From an uncultured Lachnospiraceae bacterium (lineage in GTDB: Bacteria > Bacillota > Clostridia > Lachnospirales > Lachnospiraceae): 64,000 nt of DNA. Of the stretch, positions 51,253 to 59,870 are shown in pieces. The notes beneath the pieces are model-generated. The model did no database searches. It saw nothing but the letters and a program-made list of their open reading frames with translations, and was not told the DNA's origin. The stretch is taken from positions 1 to 64,000 of the forward strand of contig CAJTVL010000005.1 of assembly GCA_910579425.1 (NCBI GenBank), read 5' to 3'. The translations under genes and the position numbers were made by a program. Within the stretch, counting starts at the first letter, position 1, and every line of letters starts with the position of its first letter.

Positions 51253-52188
51253 TTAACGGGTGATGACAGTCCCGGCTTTCCCTCTCAGGGCATCGGTGAC
51301 GGATTCGATGGAGGTGATCAGTACGCTTCCGTTTGGATTCGCAGAAAGGTAGGTGATGGCTGCCTCTATTTTGGGAAGCATGGTGCCTTCCTCAAATTCG
51401 CCCTCGGCCATCATTTCTTCCGCTTCGCTTAAGGTAAGGGAAAAGATGGGGGTTTGATCCTCTCTGCCAAAATGCTGATAAACGTTGGGAACGGCAGTCA
51501 GGATAATCAACTGATCTGCGTGAAGGTCAGCCGCCAGCTTTCCGGCGATGGCGTCCTTTTCAATGACTGCCGAAGCGCCCTTTAGGGCATGCTGTTGTTC
51601 GATGACGGGAATACCGCCTCCCCCGCAGGCAATCACAATCTGGCCGGCCTGTGCCAGAGTGCGGATGGCTTCCAGCTCCACGATTTCAATGGGCTTAGGG
51701 GCGGCAATGATCCGGCGGAATCCTTTGCCGGGGGTCTCCTGCACATAATTGCCCTTTTTTGTTTCGATCTCCGCATCGTCAGCAGACATATAGCGGCCGA
51801 TGAGCTTGGTGGGCTCATAAAAGGCCTCGTCATAAGGATCCACAGTTACCTGAGTCAGGATGGTGGACACAGTCTTGCCAATACCCCGGGAAAGGAGCTC
51901 CGCTTTCAGGGAATTCTGAATATCATAACCCACATAGCCCTGGCTCATGGCGCTGCACACGCACATGGGAGCGGGGGTATAGTCGGGATAAATGCGGCGC
52001 AGCTCCGTCATGGCCTTGTGTATCATACTGATCTGAGGGCCGTTGCTGTGGGTGATGGTGAGCTGGCAGCCGGCTTCCACCAGATCTGCCAGGGCTCTGG
52101 CAGTTATTTTGACAGCGCTTTGCTGCTCCGTGGTGGTGTAGCCTAATGCTTTATGTCCCAATGAGACAACTGCTTTTTTCTTAGTCAT
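51253..52188 (-). CDS. arcC: Carbamate kinase
   Basis: 311 residues, the usual length. It converts carbamoyl phosphate and ADP to ATP, CO2 and ammonia, normally the last step of arginine deiminase or agmatine/purine degradation. Signatures: VVSLGHKALGYTTTEQQSAV, THSNGPQISMI, QVTVDPYDEAFYEPTKLIG, KPIEIVELEAI, IVIACGGGGIPV, EKDAIAGKLAADLHAD and GTMLPKIEAAI. No arginine deiminase or carbamoyltransferase gene is adjacent, so its carbamoyl-phosphate source is elsewhere. A likely promoter (TGTACA-N17-TATACT on the minus strand, 52222-52250) lies upstream. Confidence 0.95.
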   Translation of the reverse strand: MTKKKAVVSLGHKALGYTTTEQQSAVKITARALADLVEAGCQLTITHSNGPQISMIHKAMTELRRIYPDYTPAPMCVCSAMSQGYVGYDIQNSLKAELLSRGIGKTVSTILTQVTVDPYDEAFYEPTKLIGRYMSADDAEIETKKGNYVQETPGKGFRRIIAAPKPIEIVELEAIRTLAQAGQIVIACGGGGIPVIEQQHALKGASAVIEKDAIAGKLAADLHADQLIILTAVPNVYQHFGREDQTPIFSLTLSEAEEMMAEGEFEEGTMLPKIEAAITYLSANPNGSVLITSIESVTDALRGKAGTVITR

Positions 52189-52289
52189 TCTTCCGAAACC
52201 TTCCTTCTTCTTGGTAAGGACAGTATAGCAAAAGGAAGGGGATTTGTACAGCGGGCAGAGAAAAGTATCCAGGCTTCCTTTCGTTCAGA

Positions 52290-52832
52290 TCAGTAGTTTT
52301 CTGCATGGACCTCGAAGTAACTCTGGGGATGATTGCAGGTCGGGCAAACCTCAGGAGCCCTGGTGCCCACAATGATGTGTCCGCAGTTACGGCATTCCCA
52401 TACCTTCACTTCGCTTTTTTCAAATACGGCGGCGCTCTCTACGTTGCGCAGTAAGGCACGGTAACGTTCTTCGTGGTGTTTTTCGATTTCGCCCACAAGC
52501 CTGAATTTTGCCGCAAGCTCGGGGAAACCTTCCTCATCCGCTGTTTTTGCAAAATTTTCATACATATCTGTCCATTCGTAGTTTTCACCGTCTGCTGCGG
52601 CAGCAAGGTTTTCCTTTGTATTTCCGATTCCGCTTAACTCCTTGAACCACATCTTCGCATGCTCTTTTTCGTTATCGGCCGTCTTTAAAAAAAGCCCTGC
52701 GATCTGTTCGTAGCCTTCCTTTTTGGCCACGGAGGCAAAGTAGGTATATTTGTTTCTTGCCTGTGATTCCCCGGCAAAAGCTGCCTCCAGATTTTTCTCC
52801 GTCTGTGTTCCTGTGTACTTTGTTGTTCTCAT
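52290..52832 (-). CDS. rbr: Rubrerythrin
   Basis: 180 residues from the ATG at 52832 (AGGAGG upstream; a longer frame is ignored). N-terminal ferritin-like four-helix domain with E-x(n)-E-x-x-H ligands (FAGESQARNKYTYFA, ADNEKEHAKMWFKEL, GEIEKHHEERYRALL) and a C-terminal rubredoxin-like iron site with two Cys pairs (WECRNCGHI and VCPTCNHPQ). It reduces H2O2 in anaerobes using electrons from NADH via a reductase. The promoter overlaps a PerR-like box. Confidence 0.95.
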   Translation of the reverse strand: MRTTKYTGTQTEKNLEAAFAGESQARNKYTYFASVAKKEGYEQIAGLFLKTADNEKEHAKMWFKELSGIGNTKENLAAAADGENYEWTDMYENFAKTADEEGFPELAAKFRLVGEIEKHHEERYRALLRNVESAAVFEKSEVKVWECRNCGHIIVGTRAPEVCPTCNHPQSYFEVHAENY

Positions 52833-52890
52833 GTTTTTCCTCCTGCTATTATTTTCTCTGCATTTGGGGCAGAGTTTTTTCAAATTAAAT

Positions 52891-52927
52891 TTATTCTAAT
52901 TGTAATATTTTGGGCAGCATTTGTCGA
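52891..52927 (-). promoter_or_regulatory. Rubrerythrin promoter with PerR-like box
   Basis: Minus strand: -35 TCGACA (52922-52927), 17-base spacer, -10 TACAAT (52899-52904). TTACAATTAGAATAA (52891-52905) matches the PerR consensus TTATAATNATTATAA at most positions and covers the -10. Peroxide-responsive repression is the expected logic for rbr in clostridia; binding is inferred. Confidence 0.65.
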
Positions 52928-53037
52928 GTATGAATGAGGCGTGGCTGAAAAGTTATGCGGAGTCCTATACAAATGGAGGATGAAAAAGTATAATGGGGAC
53001 GAACAGGCGCCACATTGCGGGAAAGGAACAGGAAAAT

Positions 53038-53844
53038 ATGAGAGAACTATGCATGGCTATTGAGATGCCCATGGAAGTGACAGAAGATGCGGTAAAGTTT
53101 GACAGAGAATTTGATTATGCAGCGGCCAGGGAGGGGATGGAGAAGCTTTTTGCAGTGCAGACATGGGAGGAGGGGCTCGCGGAGCTGAAAAAGTGTCTGG
53201 GAGAGGATACAAAGGGATTTAAGATGCTGGCATGTATGCTCCATTGCTGCCGGAGGACATGGGACTTTTACAAGGCTCATGATATTTCCGGCGGGATTTT
53301 TGTGGATACCATGAAGTGTTTCAGCAGATTTGTAAAGGAGCATAAGGAGAGCTTTGGGTACTATGGCTTTGACAGACAGTGGTGGACGGCAAGACAGCTC
53401 TGCGGCCTGCTCTTTCGGATTGGAGAGCTGGAATATGAGATGAGAACGGATGGCGGGGAGAAGATAATCAGCCTGCACATTCCTTCCGACGCCCTGCTGA
53501 CAAGGGAGAAGACGTTCCATTCCATCCGGCAGGCAAGGACATTTCTGGATGAAAAATTCCCGGAGTATGCCGGGGCCGGGACAGAGTGCCATTCCTGGCT
53601 GCTTTCCCCTACGCTCAGGGAAGTGCTCTCGCCGGGCTCGAATATCCTGGCCTTTCAGGAGCTGTTTGACATTGAGGTTCTGGGGGAGGATCAGGCGGAG
53701 GAATATAAGGTTTGGGTATTTAAGCGTTCGGACATTCCTCTTGCAGATCTGCCGGAAAATACCTCCCTCCAGAGAAGGATGAAGGATTATCTGCTTTCAG
53801 GGGGGAAGATGCTGGAGGCAAAAGGGAGACTGAAAGCACTGTGA
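53038..53844 (+). CDS. Acyltransferase domain-containing protein (DUF5596-like)
   Basis: 268 residues from ATG 53038; an in-frame ATG at 52993 is an alternative and the ribosome sites do not decide. It resembles the Lachnospiraceae family often labelled acyltransferase domain-containing protein, recalled here from segments such as MLHCCRRTWDFYKAHDISGG, IFVDTMKCFSRFVKEHKES and FGYYGFDRQWWTARQLCGLLF. These are thought to be GNAT-like but the substrate is unknown. It lies 12 bases before an AraC-type gene and heads the rhamnoside locus, so a role in sugar sensing or modification is possible. Confidence 0.65.
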   Translation: MRELCMAIEMPMEVTEDAVKFDREFDYAAAREGMEKLFAVQTWEEGLAELKKCLGEDTKGFKMLACMLHCCRRTWDFYKAHDISGGIFVDTMKCFSRFVKEHKESFGYYGFDRQWWTARQLCGLLFRIGELEYEMRTDGGEKIISLHIPSDALLTREKTFHSIRQARTFLDEKFPEYAGAGTECHSWLLSPTLREVLSPGSNILAFQELFDIEVLGEDQAEEYKVWVFKRSDIPLADLPENTSLQRRMKDYLLSGGKMLEAKGRLKAL

Positions 53845-53856
53845 GACAGGAACAGG

Positions 53857-54981
53857 ATGGAGGCACAGAGGGTGGAGCGCGAAGCGTTTCTGGGTTTGTT
53901 TGAACCTAACGAATTCAATGATTTATACCGAAAGCTTTATCTGCGTAATCCCAAGGCTTTTGAAAAACCGGTGAAAAGCTGGGCGGAATTTTGCATCAAT
54001 TACCAAAAGGAGGAGGGGGAGGCGATTCTTCCGCTTCTGCCGCCCACCGCTATGGCGTCGTTTTTTACGGAGGCGGAGTATTTTTCTGATGAGAGCTGGG
54101 GGGAGGTCAACATGAACTCCAACGCCCAGTACTGTCCTGCTTTTCTGCACAAGCTGGAGTTTATCAAGCTGATTTATGTGTTTCGGGGGAGCTGCCGGTT
54201 CTATACGGAGGGAAAATGGATGGAAATGAGGGAGGGCAATGCCTGTATTGTTGCTCCCCAGGTGGAGCAGACGGTGTTTTCCTGCGCGGATGAGGATGTG
54301 GTGCTGAATCTGCTGATCAGAAGGAGTACTTTTTTTGAATCCTTCTGGGAGCTTCTGGAAACCAGCGACGGGGGAAGGATTGCCGACTTTTTCTGGAGAA
54401 TGCTCTATCACAAGCCGGGAGGAAACTTTTTGCTGCTAAACAGCAGGCCGGATCTGCTTCTGGAGGAGAGCGTGATGGCGCTTTATGAGGAGGCAAATCT
54501 GGCTCCTGTAAAGAGCAGGCTGGTAATGAAAAGCATGATGCTGTCCGTTTTTGCCTATATCCTGCGCTGGGATGAGGAGGCTGTGGCCGGAATCGAAGGA
54601 CAGCGGGAGAGAAAAAAGTATCCGCTGGCCGGGTATTTTCTGCATATGCGTTCTCATTTAAGCAGCGTTTCCCTGTCCTCTCTGGCAGAGGCGTTTTATG
54701 TGAGCGAGGGATATTTAAGCCGCTATATCCGCAGAGAGACGGGAAAAACCTTCAGCCGCCTTCTGATGGAAATGAGGATGAATCGCGCCCGGGAACTTTT
54801 GGTGAACACGGAATGCGGGATAGAGAGGATCGTATCGCTGGTGGGGTATACGGATCAGAGTATCTTTTTCAGGAATTTCAGGGCAGTATACAAAACCACG
54901 CCTCTTGCTTACCGGAAAAACTATGGCAGGCAGAAGAACCGGTTTTTGCCGTTTCCCCTGTCTGTGGAGGAAGAGGAATGA
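53857..54981 (+). CDS. AraC-family regulator, first of a tandem pair
   Basis: 374 residues. A variable N-terminal part is followed by a cupin-like sensor (about 85-190; LHKLEFIKLIYVFRGSCRFY, NACIVAPQVEQTVFS). The C-terminal AraC domain has two helix-turn-helices (SLSSLAEAFYVSEGYLSRYI and GIERIVSLVGYTDQSIFFRN). It is 12 bases after the acyltransferase-like gene and overlaps the next AraC gene by 4 bases. It probably activates the adjacent rhamnoside transporter and GH78 genes in response to a sugar. Confidence 0.88.
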   Translation: MEAQRVEREAFLGLFEPNEFNDLYRKLYLRNPKAFEKPVKSWAEFCINYQKEEGEAILPLLPPTAMASFFTEAEYFSDESWGEVNMNSNAQYCPAFLHKLEFIKLIYVFRGSCRFYTEGKWMEMREGNACIVAPQVEQTVFSCADEDVVLNLLIRRSTFFESFWELLETSDGGRIADFFWRMLYHKPGGNFLLLNSRPDLLLEESVMALYEEANLAPVKSRLVMKSMMLSVFAYILRWDEEAVAGIEGQRERKKYPLAGYFLHMRSHLSSVSLSSLAEAFYVSEGYLSRYIRRETGKTFSRLLMEMRMNRARELLVNTECGIERIVSLVGYTDQSIFFRNFRAVYKTTPLAYRKNYGRQKNRFLPFPLSVEEEE

Positions 54982-56018
54982 AGCTGAACGATGGGCTTAC
55001 GGATGCAGAAAAACTCTATAAAAGCCTCTATCTTCAGTTCCCCCAGGTATGGGAGGAGCCGACTCAGGACTGGGAAGAGCTGGTGCGCCGCTATCATAGG
55101 CTTGGAATACGGCAAATACCGCCTCAGCCTCCTTCTGTGATGGGGACGGTGATGACAGAGGAGGATTTTTTTTACGGACGTGCAAAAGAAGTGGTCTGCT
55201 TTAACAATCTGCGCTATTGTCCCCCTTTTTTGCATAAGCTGGAGTTTATCAAGATCGTTTATGTATGGCGGGGCTGTGTGACTCTGTATATGGACGGGAG
55301 AAAGTGCGAGCTTACCTCCGGAAATTTCTGTATCATCACGCCGGGCGTGAAGCATACGGTATTTTCCCGAAAGGATGAGGATGTGATCGTCAATATTCTG
55401 ATGCGGATCAGTTCTTTTTCCGATGCCTTTTCCGGAATCCTGAGGGAGCAGAATATCCTTACGGACTTTTTCTGGAAGATCCTCTACACCAAACACAGCA
55501 ACAGAGTGCTCATTTTTGCCTGTGAAAATGATGCCAAGCTGGACCGATGGGTGGAGAAGATGTTTGACGAATCGGCACGGGGAGAAAACGCCAGCAACCT
55601 TCTGATGAAAAGCTACGCCATGATCTTTCTGGGAATTGTCATGCGTGAGCATTTGGACGCCCTGCATCCGGAGGAGCAATTGTCAGATCAGGTTTATGTA
55701 ATGCCGGCTATTATACAGGAGATGCGGGGCCATCTGAGCACAATTACTCTGGCGGAGCTGAGCGGACAGTTCCATATGAGCGAGGAAGAGCTGAAACGCT
55801 ATATCGTGAAGGAGAGCGGCTATACCTGGCGCTCCCTTCTCCGGGATTTGCGCCTGCGCAGGGCGGTGGAGCTTTTGCGCCATACCCAGATGAGTATGGA
55901 AAAGATTGCGGAGGAGACCGGATACAGCAGTATGAGCAATTTTTACAGGAGCTTCCGGGAGCGGTTCGGGAAAACGCCCATGGAGTTTCGCAGGGGGGAA
56001 GAGGAAATATTTATATAG
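54978..56018 (+). CDS. AraC-family regulator, second of a tandem pair
   Basis: 346 residues from the ATG at 54978, overlapping the previous stop (ATGA). It is a paralogue of the preceding gene: the same FLHKLEFIK-V-R-G cupin core (LHKLEFIKIVYVWRGCVTLY, FCIITPGVKHTVFSRKDED) and the same C-terminal layout (TLAELSGQFHMSEEELKRYI, SMEKIAEETGYSSMSNFYRS). The pair are co-translated and may form heterodimers or respond to different ligands of one pathway. Confidence 0.88.
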   Translation: MKLNDGLTDAEKLYKSLYLQFPQVWEEPTQDWEELVRRYHRLGIRQIPPQPPSVMGTVMTEEDFFYGRAKEVVCFNNLRYCPPFLHKLEFIKIVYVWRGCVTLYMDGRKCELTSGNFCIITPGVKHTVFSRKDEDVIVNILMRISSFSDAFSGILREQNILTDFFWKILYTKHSNRVLIFACENDAKLDRWVEKMFDESARGENASNLLMKSYAMIFLGIVMREHLDALHPEEQLSDQVYVMPAIIQEMRGHLSTITLAELSGQFHMSEEELKRYIVKESGYTWRSLLRDLRLRRAVELLRHTQMSMEKIAEETGYSSMSNFYRSFRERFGKTPMEFRRGEEEIFI

Positions 56019-56028
56019 GATTTGGGGA

Positions 56029-56058
56029 AAAGAGGCTGCCCTTTGGCAGTCTTTTTTT
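56029..56058 (+). terminator. Rho-independent terminator after the AraC pair
   Basis: A short GGCTGCC/GGCAGTC stem with a CTTT loop, flanked by A's and a run of seven T's (to 56058). Confidence 0.75.
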
Positions 56059-56202
56059 GACACTTAAAAGGTCATATAAAACAAGTTTTGTATAGAGTGA
56101 TAGATTCTTTAAAAAGACATATAATAAAAATGTACAAACCATACTAACTGTGCAGGTAGAGGAAAGAAGGTTACTGTAGAAATGGACAAGGAGGGTACAG
56201 GA

Positions 56203-57885
56203 ATGATGAAAAAGTGGCTGGCAATGTTATTGACTGCAACAATGACTATGACTTTACTTGCCGGATGCGGAAGCAGCGGCGGACAGACGAATCAGGCGGC
56301 GGACAGCGCCCAAAATGCGGAGACCGAAGCGGACAGCAGTGCGGCAGAAGATGCGGCAGAGGGGGATCTGATTCCCATTACTTTCAGCAGGGCCCAGGAT
56401 TCCCTGATGGAGACGGATATTTTTGCAAGGATGGAGGGTGCAACCTATGAGGATAATCTCTGGACGGATCTGATTGCAGAGAGGATCGGCTATGATGTGC
56501 AGTATCTGTGGATTGCGTCCAGCGCGGAGCTGCAGACACAGAAATTTAACGCGGCGATTGCCTCGGGAACAATTCCGGATATTGTGCAGGTGAACAAGAC
56601 CGATTTAAAGCAGCTTGTGGAGGCCGGGCTGGTGGTAGACATCAAACCCTATTTTGACGAGTATGCCAGCGATTTCGTGAAGGAATTGATCACTGCAGGA
56701 GGAGATGCGGCCATCCAGGCAGGAACCTATGACGGTGTGCAGTACGGAATTCCCTATGTGGACTGCGATATTGAAACTGCCCAGATGATCTGGCTGCGTC
56801 AGGACTGGATGGACGAGCTGAATCTGACGGCGCCAAAGACTTTGGATGATCTGAAAGGAATTCTGAGAGCCTTCAAAGAACATGCAGGAGGGGACGGCGT
56901 GGGTTTATCCTTAAGCACCGATCTTTACGGAAATTTCTTTGACATCAAGGGCTGGTGCAATGCCTACGGCGCATATCCCAGATATTGGATCGACAACGGA
57001 AGCGGCGAGCTGGTTTACGGAAGCACCACACCGGAGATGAAAGAGGCGCTGGTAAGCCTGGCGGAGCTTTATGAGGAAGGTCTGATTGATCCTGAGTTTT
57101 ATGTAAATGACAATGATAAGTCCAAGGAAGCGCTGGTGAGCGGCAGGTGCGGCGCCATTTATGCCTATCATGCAGGCAGCCTCTGGCCTCTGCAGGACGT
57201 AGTGGATGCGGATCCCGAAGCCGATTTCCGACCTTATGCCATTCCCATGGCAAATGCAGGAGATAAGGTTGCCCCCGGCATTAATATGTGTACGTCTAGC
57301 TGGTATGCGGTGAGTAAGGATTGTGCCCATCCCGAGGCGCTGATCGAAATGCTGAATCTGTATTGTGAGAAGGTGCTGGATCCGGAACTGAATGAGTATG
57401 CAGTTTATGCAAATCCCGGCGACGGATTGGAGGGTGTGTGGAGACTAACTCCTGTTACCATCAACAGCCCTAACAAGAACCAGGTAACGGCAAAGGCCAT
57501 TGAAGAGCCTTTAAAGACCGGGGAACCCGGCGATCTCTCCGGCGAGCAGTACAGCATGTGGGAGTACAGCTATAAAGCATTAAACGGAGATACGCAGCTT
57601 TGGGGCTGGAACAGAGTGTTCGGAGCGGACGGCTCCCAGCAGCTTCTGATGTCCTACCAGGAGGACAGCAACGTGGAATTGGTATACGATCAGTTCTTTG
57701 GAGCCCCGGGCGAGGTGATGACCACAAAGAAAACCACCCTGGATGATATGCTGGATCAGATGTTCATCAAGATCATAGCCGGACAGGAAAGTCCCGATTC
57801 CTTCGATACCGTAGTGGAGGAGTGGAAGAACGCAGGCGGACAGGATATGACCGATGAAGTGAATGAATGGTATAAGGCAAGATAG
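56203..57885 (+). CDS. Sugar-binding lipoprotein of the rhamnoside locus
   Basis: 560 residues from ATG 56203, preferred because AAGGAGGG lies 7 bases upstream (an earlier ATG at 56182 exists). Lipobox LTLLAGC, Ala/Asp/Glu-rich tether, then the solute-binding domain (FNAAIASGTIPDIVQVNKTD, GVQYGIPYVDCDIETAQMIW, CGAIYAYHAGSLWPLQDVVD). Ends with a helical tail like other LipO/YtcQ proteins. It should bind rhamnose-containing oligosaccharides, an inference from the GH78 partner. Upstream, TATAAT at 56120-56125 with GTGATA 17 bases before is a plausible AraC-activated promoter. Confidence 0.93.
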   Translation: MMKKWLAMLLTATMTMTLLAGCGSSGGQTNQAADSAQNAETEADSSAAEDAAEGDLIPITFSRAQDSLMETDIFARMEGATYEDNLWTDLIAERIGYDVQYLWIASSAELQTQKFNAAIASGTIPDIVQVNKTDLKQLVEAGLVVDIKPYFDEYASDFVKELITAGGDAAIQAGTYDGVQYGIPYVDCDIETAQMIWLRQDWMDELNLTAPKTLDDLKGILRAFKEHAGGDGVGLSLSTDLYGNFFDIKGWCNAYGAYPRYWIDNGSGELVYGSTTPEMKEALVSLAELYEEGLIDPEFYVNDNDKSKEALVSGRCGAIYAYHAGSLWPLQDVVDADPEADFRPYAIPMANAGDKVAPGINMCTSSWYAVSKDCAHPEALIEMLNLYCEKVLDPELNEYAVYANPGDGLEGVWRLTPVTINSPNKNQVTAKAIEEPLKTGEPGDLSGEQYSMWEYSYKALNGDTQLWGWNRVFGADGSQQLLMSYQEDSNVELVYDQFFGAPGEVMTTKKTTLDDMLDQMFIKIIAGQESPDSFDTVVEEWKNAGGQDMTDEVNEWYKAR

Positions 57886-57975
57886 TTGGTGAATGGGGCA
57901 GGGAGGAGTACGGCGTATTCCTCCCCGTTTTTATCAGAAATCCACGGAGGACTCTATATTCATAGGAGGGACCAT

Positions 57976-58911
57976 ATGGCTTCAAAAAGAAAAAAAGTAA
58001 AGAGCAAATACACCTTTTCCAGCTTTAAGAGAGAACTGCCCCTGCACCTGATGATATTACCGGCGCTGATTCTGGTAATGATATTCAGCTATACTCCCAT
58101 GGCAGGGCTTGTGATTGCCTTTCAGAAATTTATACCCAGCAAGGGAATGTTCGGCGATCAGCAGTGGGTAGGGCTTGGAAATTTTAAATATGTATTCAGC
58201 CTGCCGGGCTTTAATCAGGCGCTGAAAAATACGGTAGTCATAGCGTTCTGGAAAATTATCCTGGGGCTGGCAGTGCCCATTGTTTTTGCCCTCTTGCTCA
58301 ATGAGGTGAGCAGAAGCGGGTTTAAGAGAACGGTGCAGACCATTGTTTACCTGCCCTACTTCCTTTCCTGGGTGGTACTTGGGGGAATTTTCCTGGATAT
58401 GCTCTCTCCCAGTTCAGGGATCATCAACCAGATTATCACGGCTCTTGGTGGGAAAAGTATCTTCTTTCTGGGGGATAACCGTTACTTTAAGCCTACCCTG
58501 ATTGTAACGGACATCTGGAAGAATTTTGGATACGGTGCCATTGTTTATCTGGCGGCAATCCTTGGAATTGACACCGATCTGTACGAGGCGGCCCAAATCG
58601 ACGGGGCAAACCGCTGGCGGCAGACCTGGCATGTGACGCTGCCGGGAATGCGGATGATCATCGTTCTGATGATGGTGCTGAGTCTGGGAAACGTACTCAA
58701 TGCAGGGTTTGATCAGGTGTTCAATCTCTACAGCAAGGCAGTGTACGAATCCGGAGATATTCTGGATACCTTTGTGTATCGTCTGGGGCTGATCGATGCC
58801 CAGTACGGGCCGGCAACCGCTGTGGGGTTATTCAAATCTCTTATATCCACCATATTCATTTCGGTTTCCTACTGGCTGGCATATCGGTTTGCGGATTACC
58901 GGATCTTTTAA
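57976..58911 (+). CDS. Sugar ABC transporter permease, LplB type (rhamnoside locus)
   Basis: 311 residues from the ATG at 57976 (AGGAGGG upstream); the longer frame from 57886 is rejected. Six helices, lead FSSFKRELPLHLMILPALIL, MAGLVIAFQKFIPSKG, and the coupling loop YEAAQIDGANRWRQTWHVTL. 90 bases after the binding protein and 14 before the second permease. No ATPase in the operon; a shared one is expected. Confidence 0.93.
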   Translation: MASKRKKVKSKYTFSSFKRELPLHLMILPALILVMIFSYTPMAGLVIAFQKFIPSKGMFGDQQWVGLGNFKYVFSLPGFNQALKNTVVIAFWKIILGLAVPIVFALLLNEVSRSGFKRTVQTIVYLPYFLSWVVLGGIFLDMLSPSSGIINQIITALGGKSIFFLGDNRYFKPTLIVTDIWKNFGYGAIVYLAAILGIDTDLYEAAQIDGANRWRQTWHVTLPGMRMIIVLMMVLSLGNVLNAGFDQVFNLYSKAVYESGDILDTFVYRLGLIDAQYGPATAVGLFKSLISTIFISVSYWLAYRFADYRIF

Positions 58912-58925
58912 AGGAGGGATGATCA

Positions 58926-59807
58926 GTGAAAAAAATGACAAAAGGCCGGATCGCATTTCAGATCATCAACTATACGGTACTCACTTTATTGGCGCTTATC
59001 TGTCTGTTTCCGCTTTTGAATATTCTGGCAATGTCTTTTTCCAGCGCTACGGCAGTATCGGCAGGACGGGTTTTGTTTTTTCCGGTAGAGTTTAATACCT
59101 ATGCTTATAATTATGTGATTGAAAAAAGAGAGTTCTGGCAGTCGCTTCTTAAGTCGGTGGAGAGGGTGTGCATCGGTGTGCCTTTTACCATGCTGATCAC
59201 CATACTGGTGGCCTATCCTCTTTCCAAAGAAAGCACACAGCTTCGTTTAAGAGGAGTGTATGCCTGGATCTTCTTTTTTACCATGCTGTTTTCCGGCGGG
59301 CTCATCCCCGGGTATCTGCTGATCCAGAACCTTCATATGATGGATACCATCTGGGCGCTGATTTTACCCATGGCGGTTCCGGTGTATAATATTGTACTGA
59401 TGCTGAATTTCTTCAGGGGAATCCCCAAGGAGCTGGAGGAGGCGGCTCTGATTGACGGGGCGAACCAGTTTCAGACCTGTTTCCAGATTTATGTGCCCTG
59501 CGCCAAGCCCTCCATCGCAACACTGACATTGTTTACTTTTATCTCCCACTGGAACAGCTATTTTGACGGGCTGATCTTTTCCAACTTTCCGGACAGCTAT
59601 CCCCTTGCCTCCTTCTTGTATACGGTGGTGGTGAAAAGGGATATGAGCCTTTTGAGCATAGAGCAGATCCGGGAGATGGCGATGGTGGATGACAGAACCA
59701 TACGGTGTGCGCAGATTTTTATTTCCCTGATCCCGATTATGATCATTTATCCCTTTGCTCAGAAGTATTTTGTGAAGGGGATGACCGTGGGGTCGGTGAA
59801 AGGATAG
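58926..59807 (+). CDS. Sugar ABC transporter permease, YtcP/LplC type (rhamnoside locus)
   Basis: 293 residues from a GTG start (AGGAGGG upstream). Six helices; FFFTMLFSGGLIPGYLLIQN and the EAA-like loop LEEAALIDGANQFQTCFQIY; ends AQKYFVKGMTVGSVKG, the same C-terminal motif as the galactan-locus permease. Partner of the preceding permease. Confidence 0.93.
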   Translation: MKKMTKGRIAFQIINYTVLTLLALICLFPLLNILAMSFSSATAVSAGRVLFFPVEFNTYAYNYVIEKREFWQSLLKSVERVCIGVPFTMLITILVAYPLSKESTQLRLRGVYAWIFFFTMLFSGGLIPGYLLIQNLHMMDTIWALILPMAVPVYNIVLMLNFFRGIPKELEEAALIDGANQFQTCFQIYVPCAKPSIATLTLFTFISHWNSYFDGLIFSNFPDSYPLASFLYTVVVKRDMSLLSIEQIREMAMVDDRTIRCAQIFISLIPIMIIYPFAQKYFVKGMTVGSVKG

Positions 59808-59870
59808 GAGAGCTCTGGAAGCGCACGCACTCTGACAGGCAGAACAGAAAGTTTGGAAAGGAGCAAAAAA

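Noticed and set aside
53857..56018. Tandem AraC genes as an assembly duplication
   Set aside because: The two proteins share only the sensor core and the AraC domain and differ throughout, so they are old paralogues and not an artefact.
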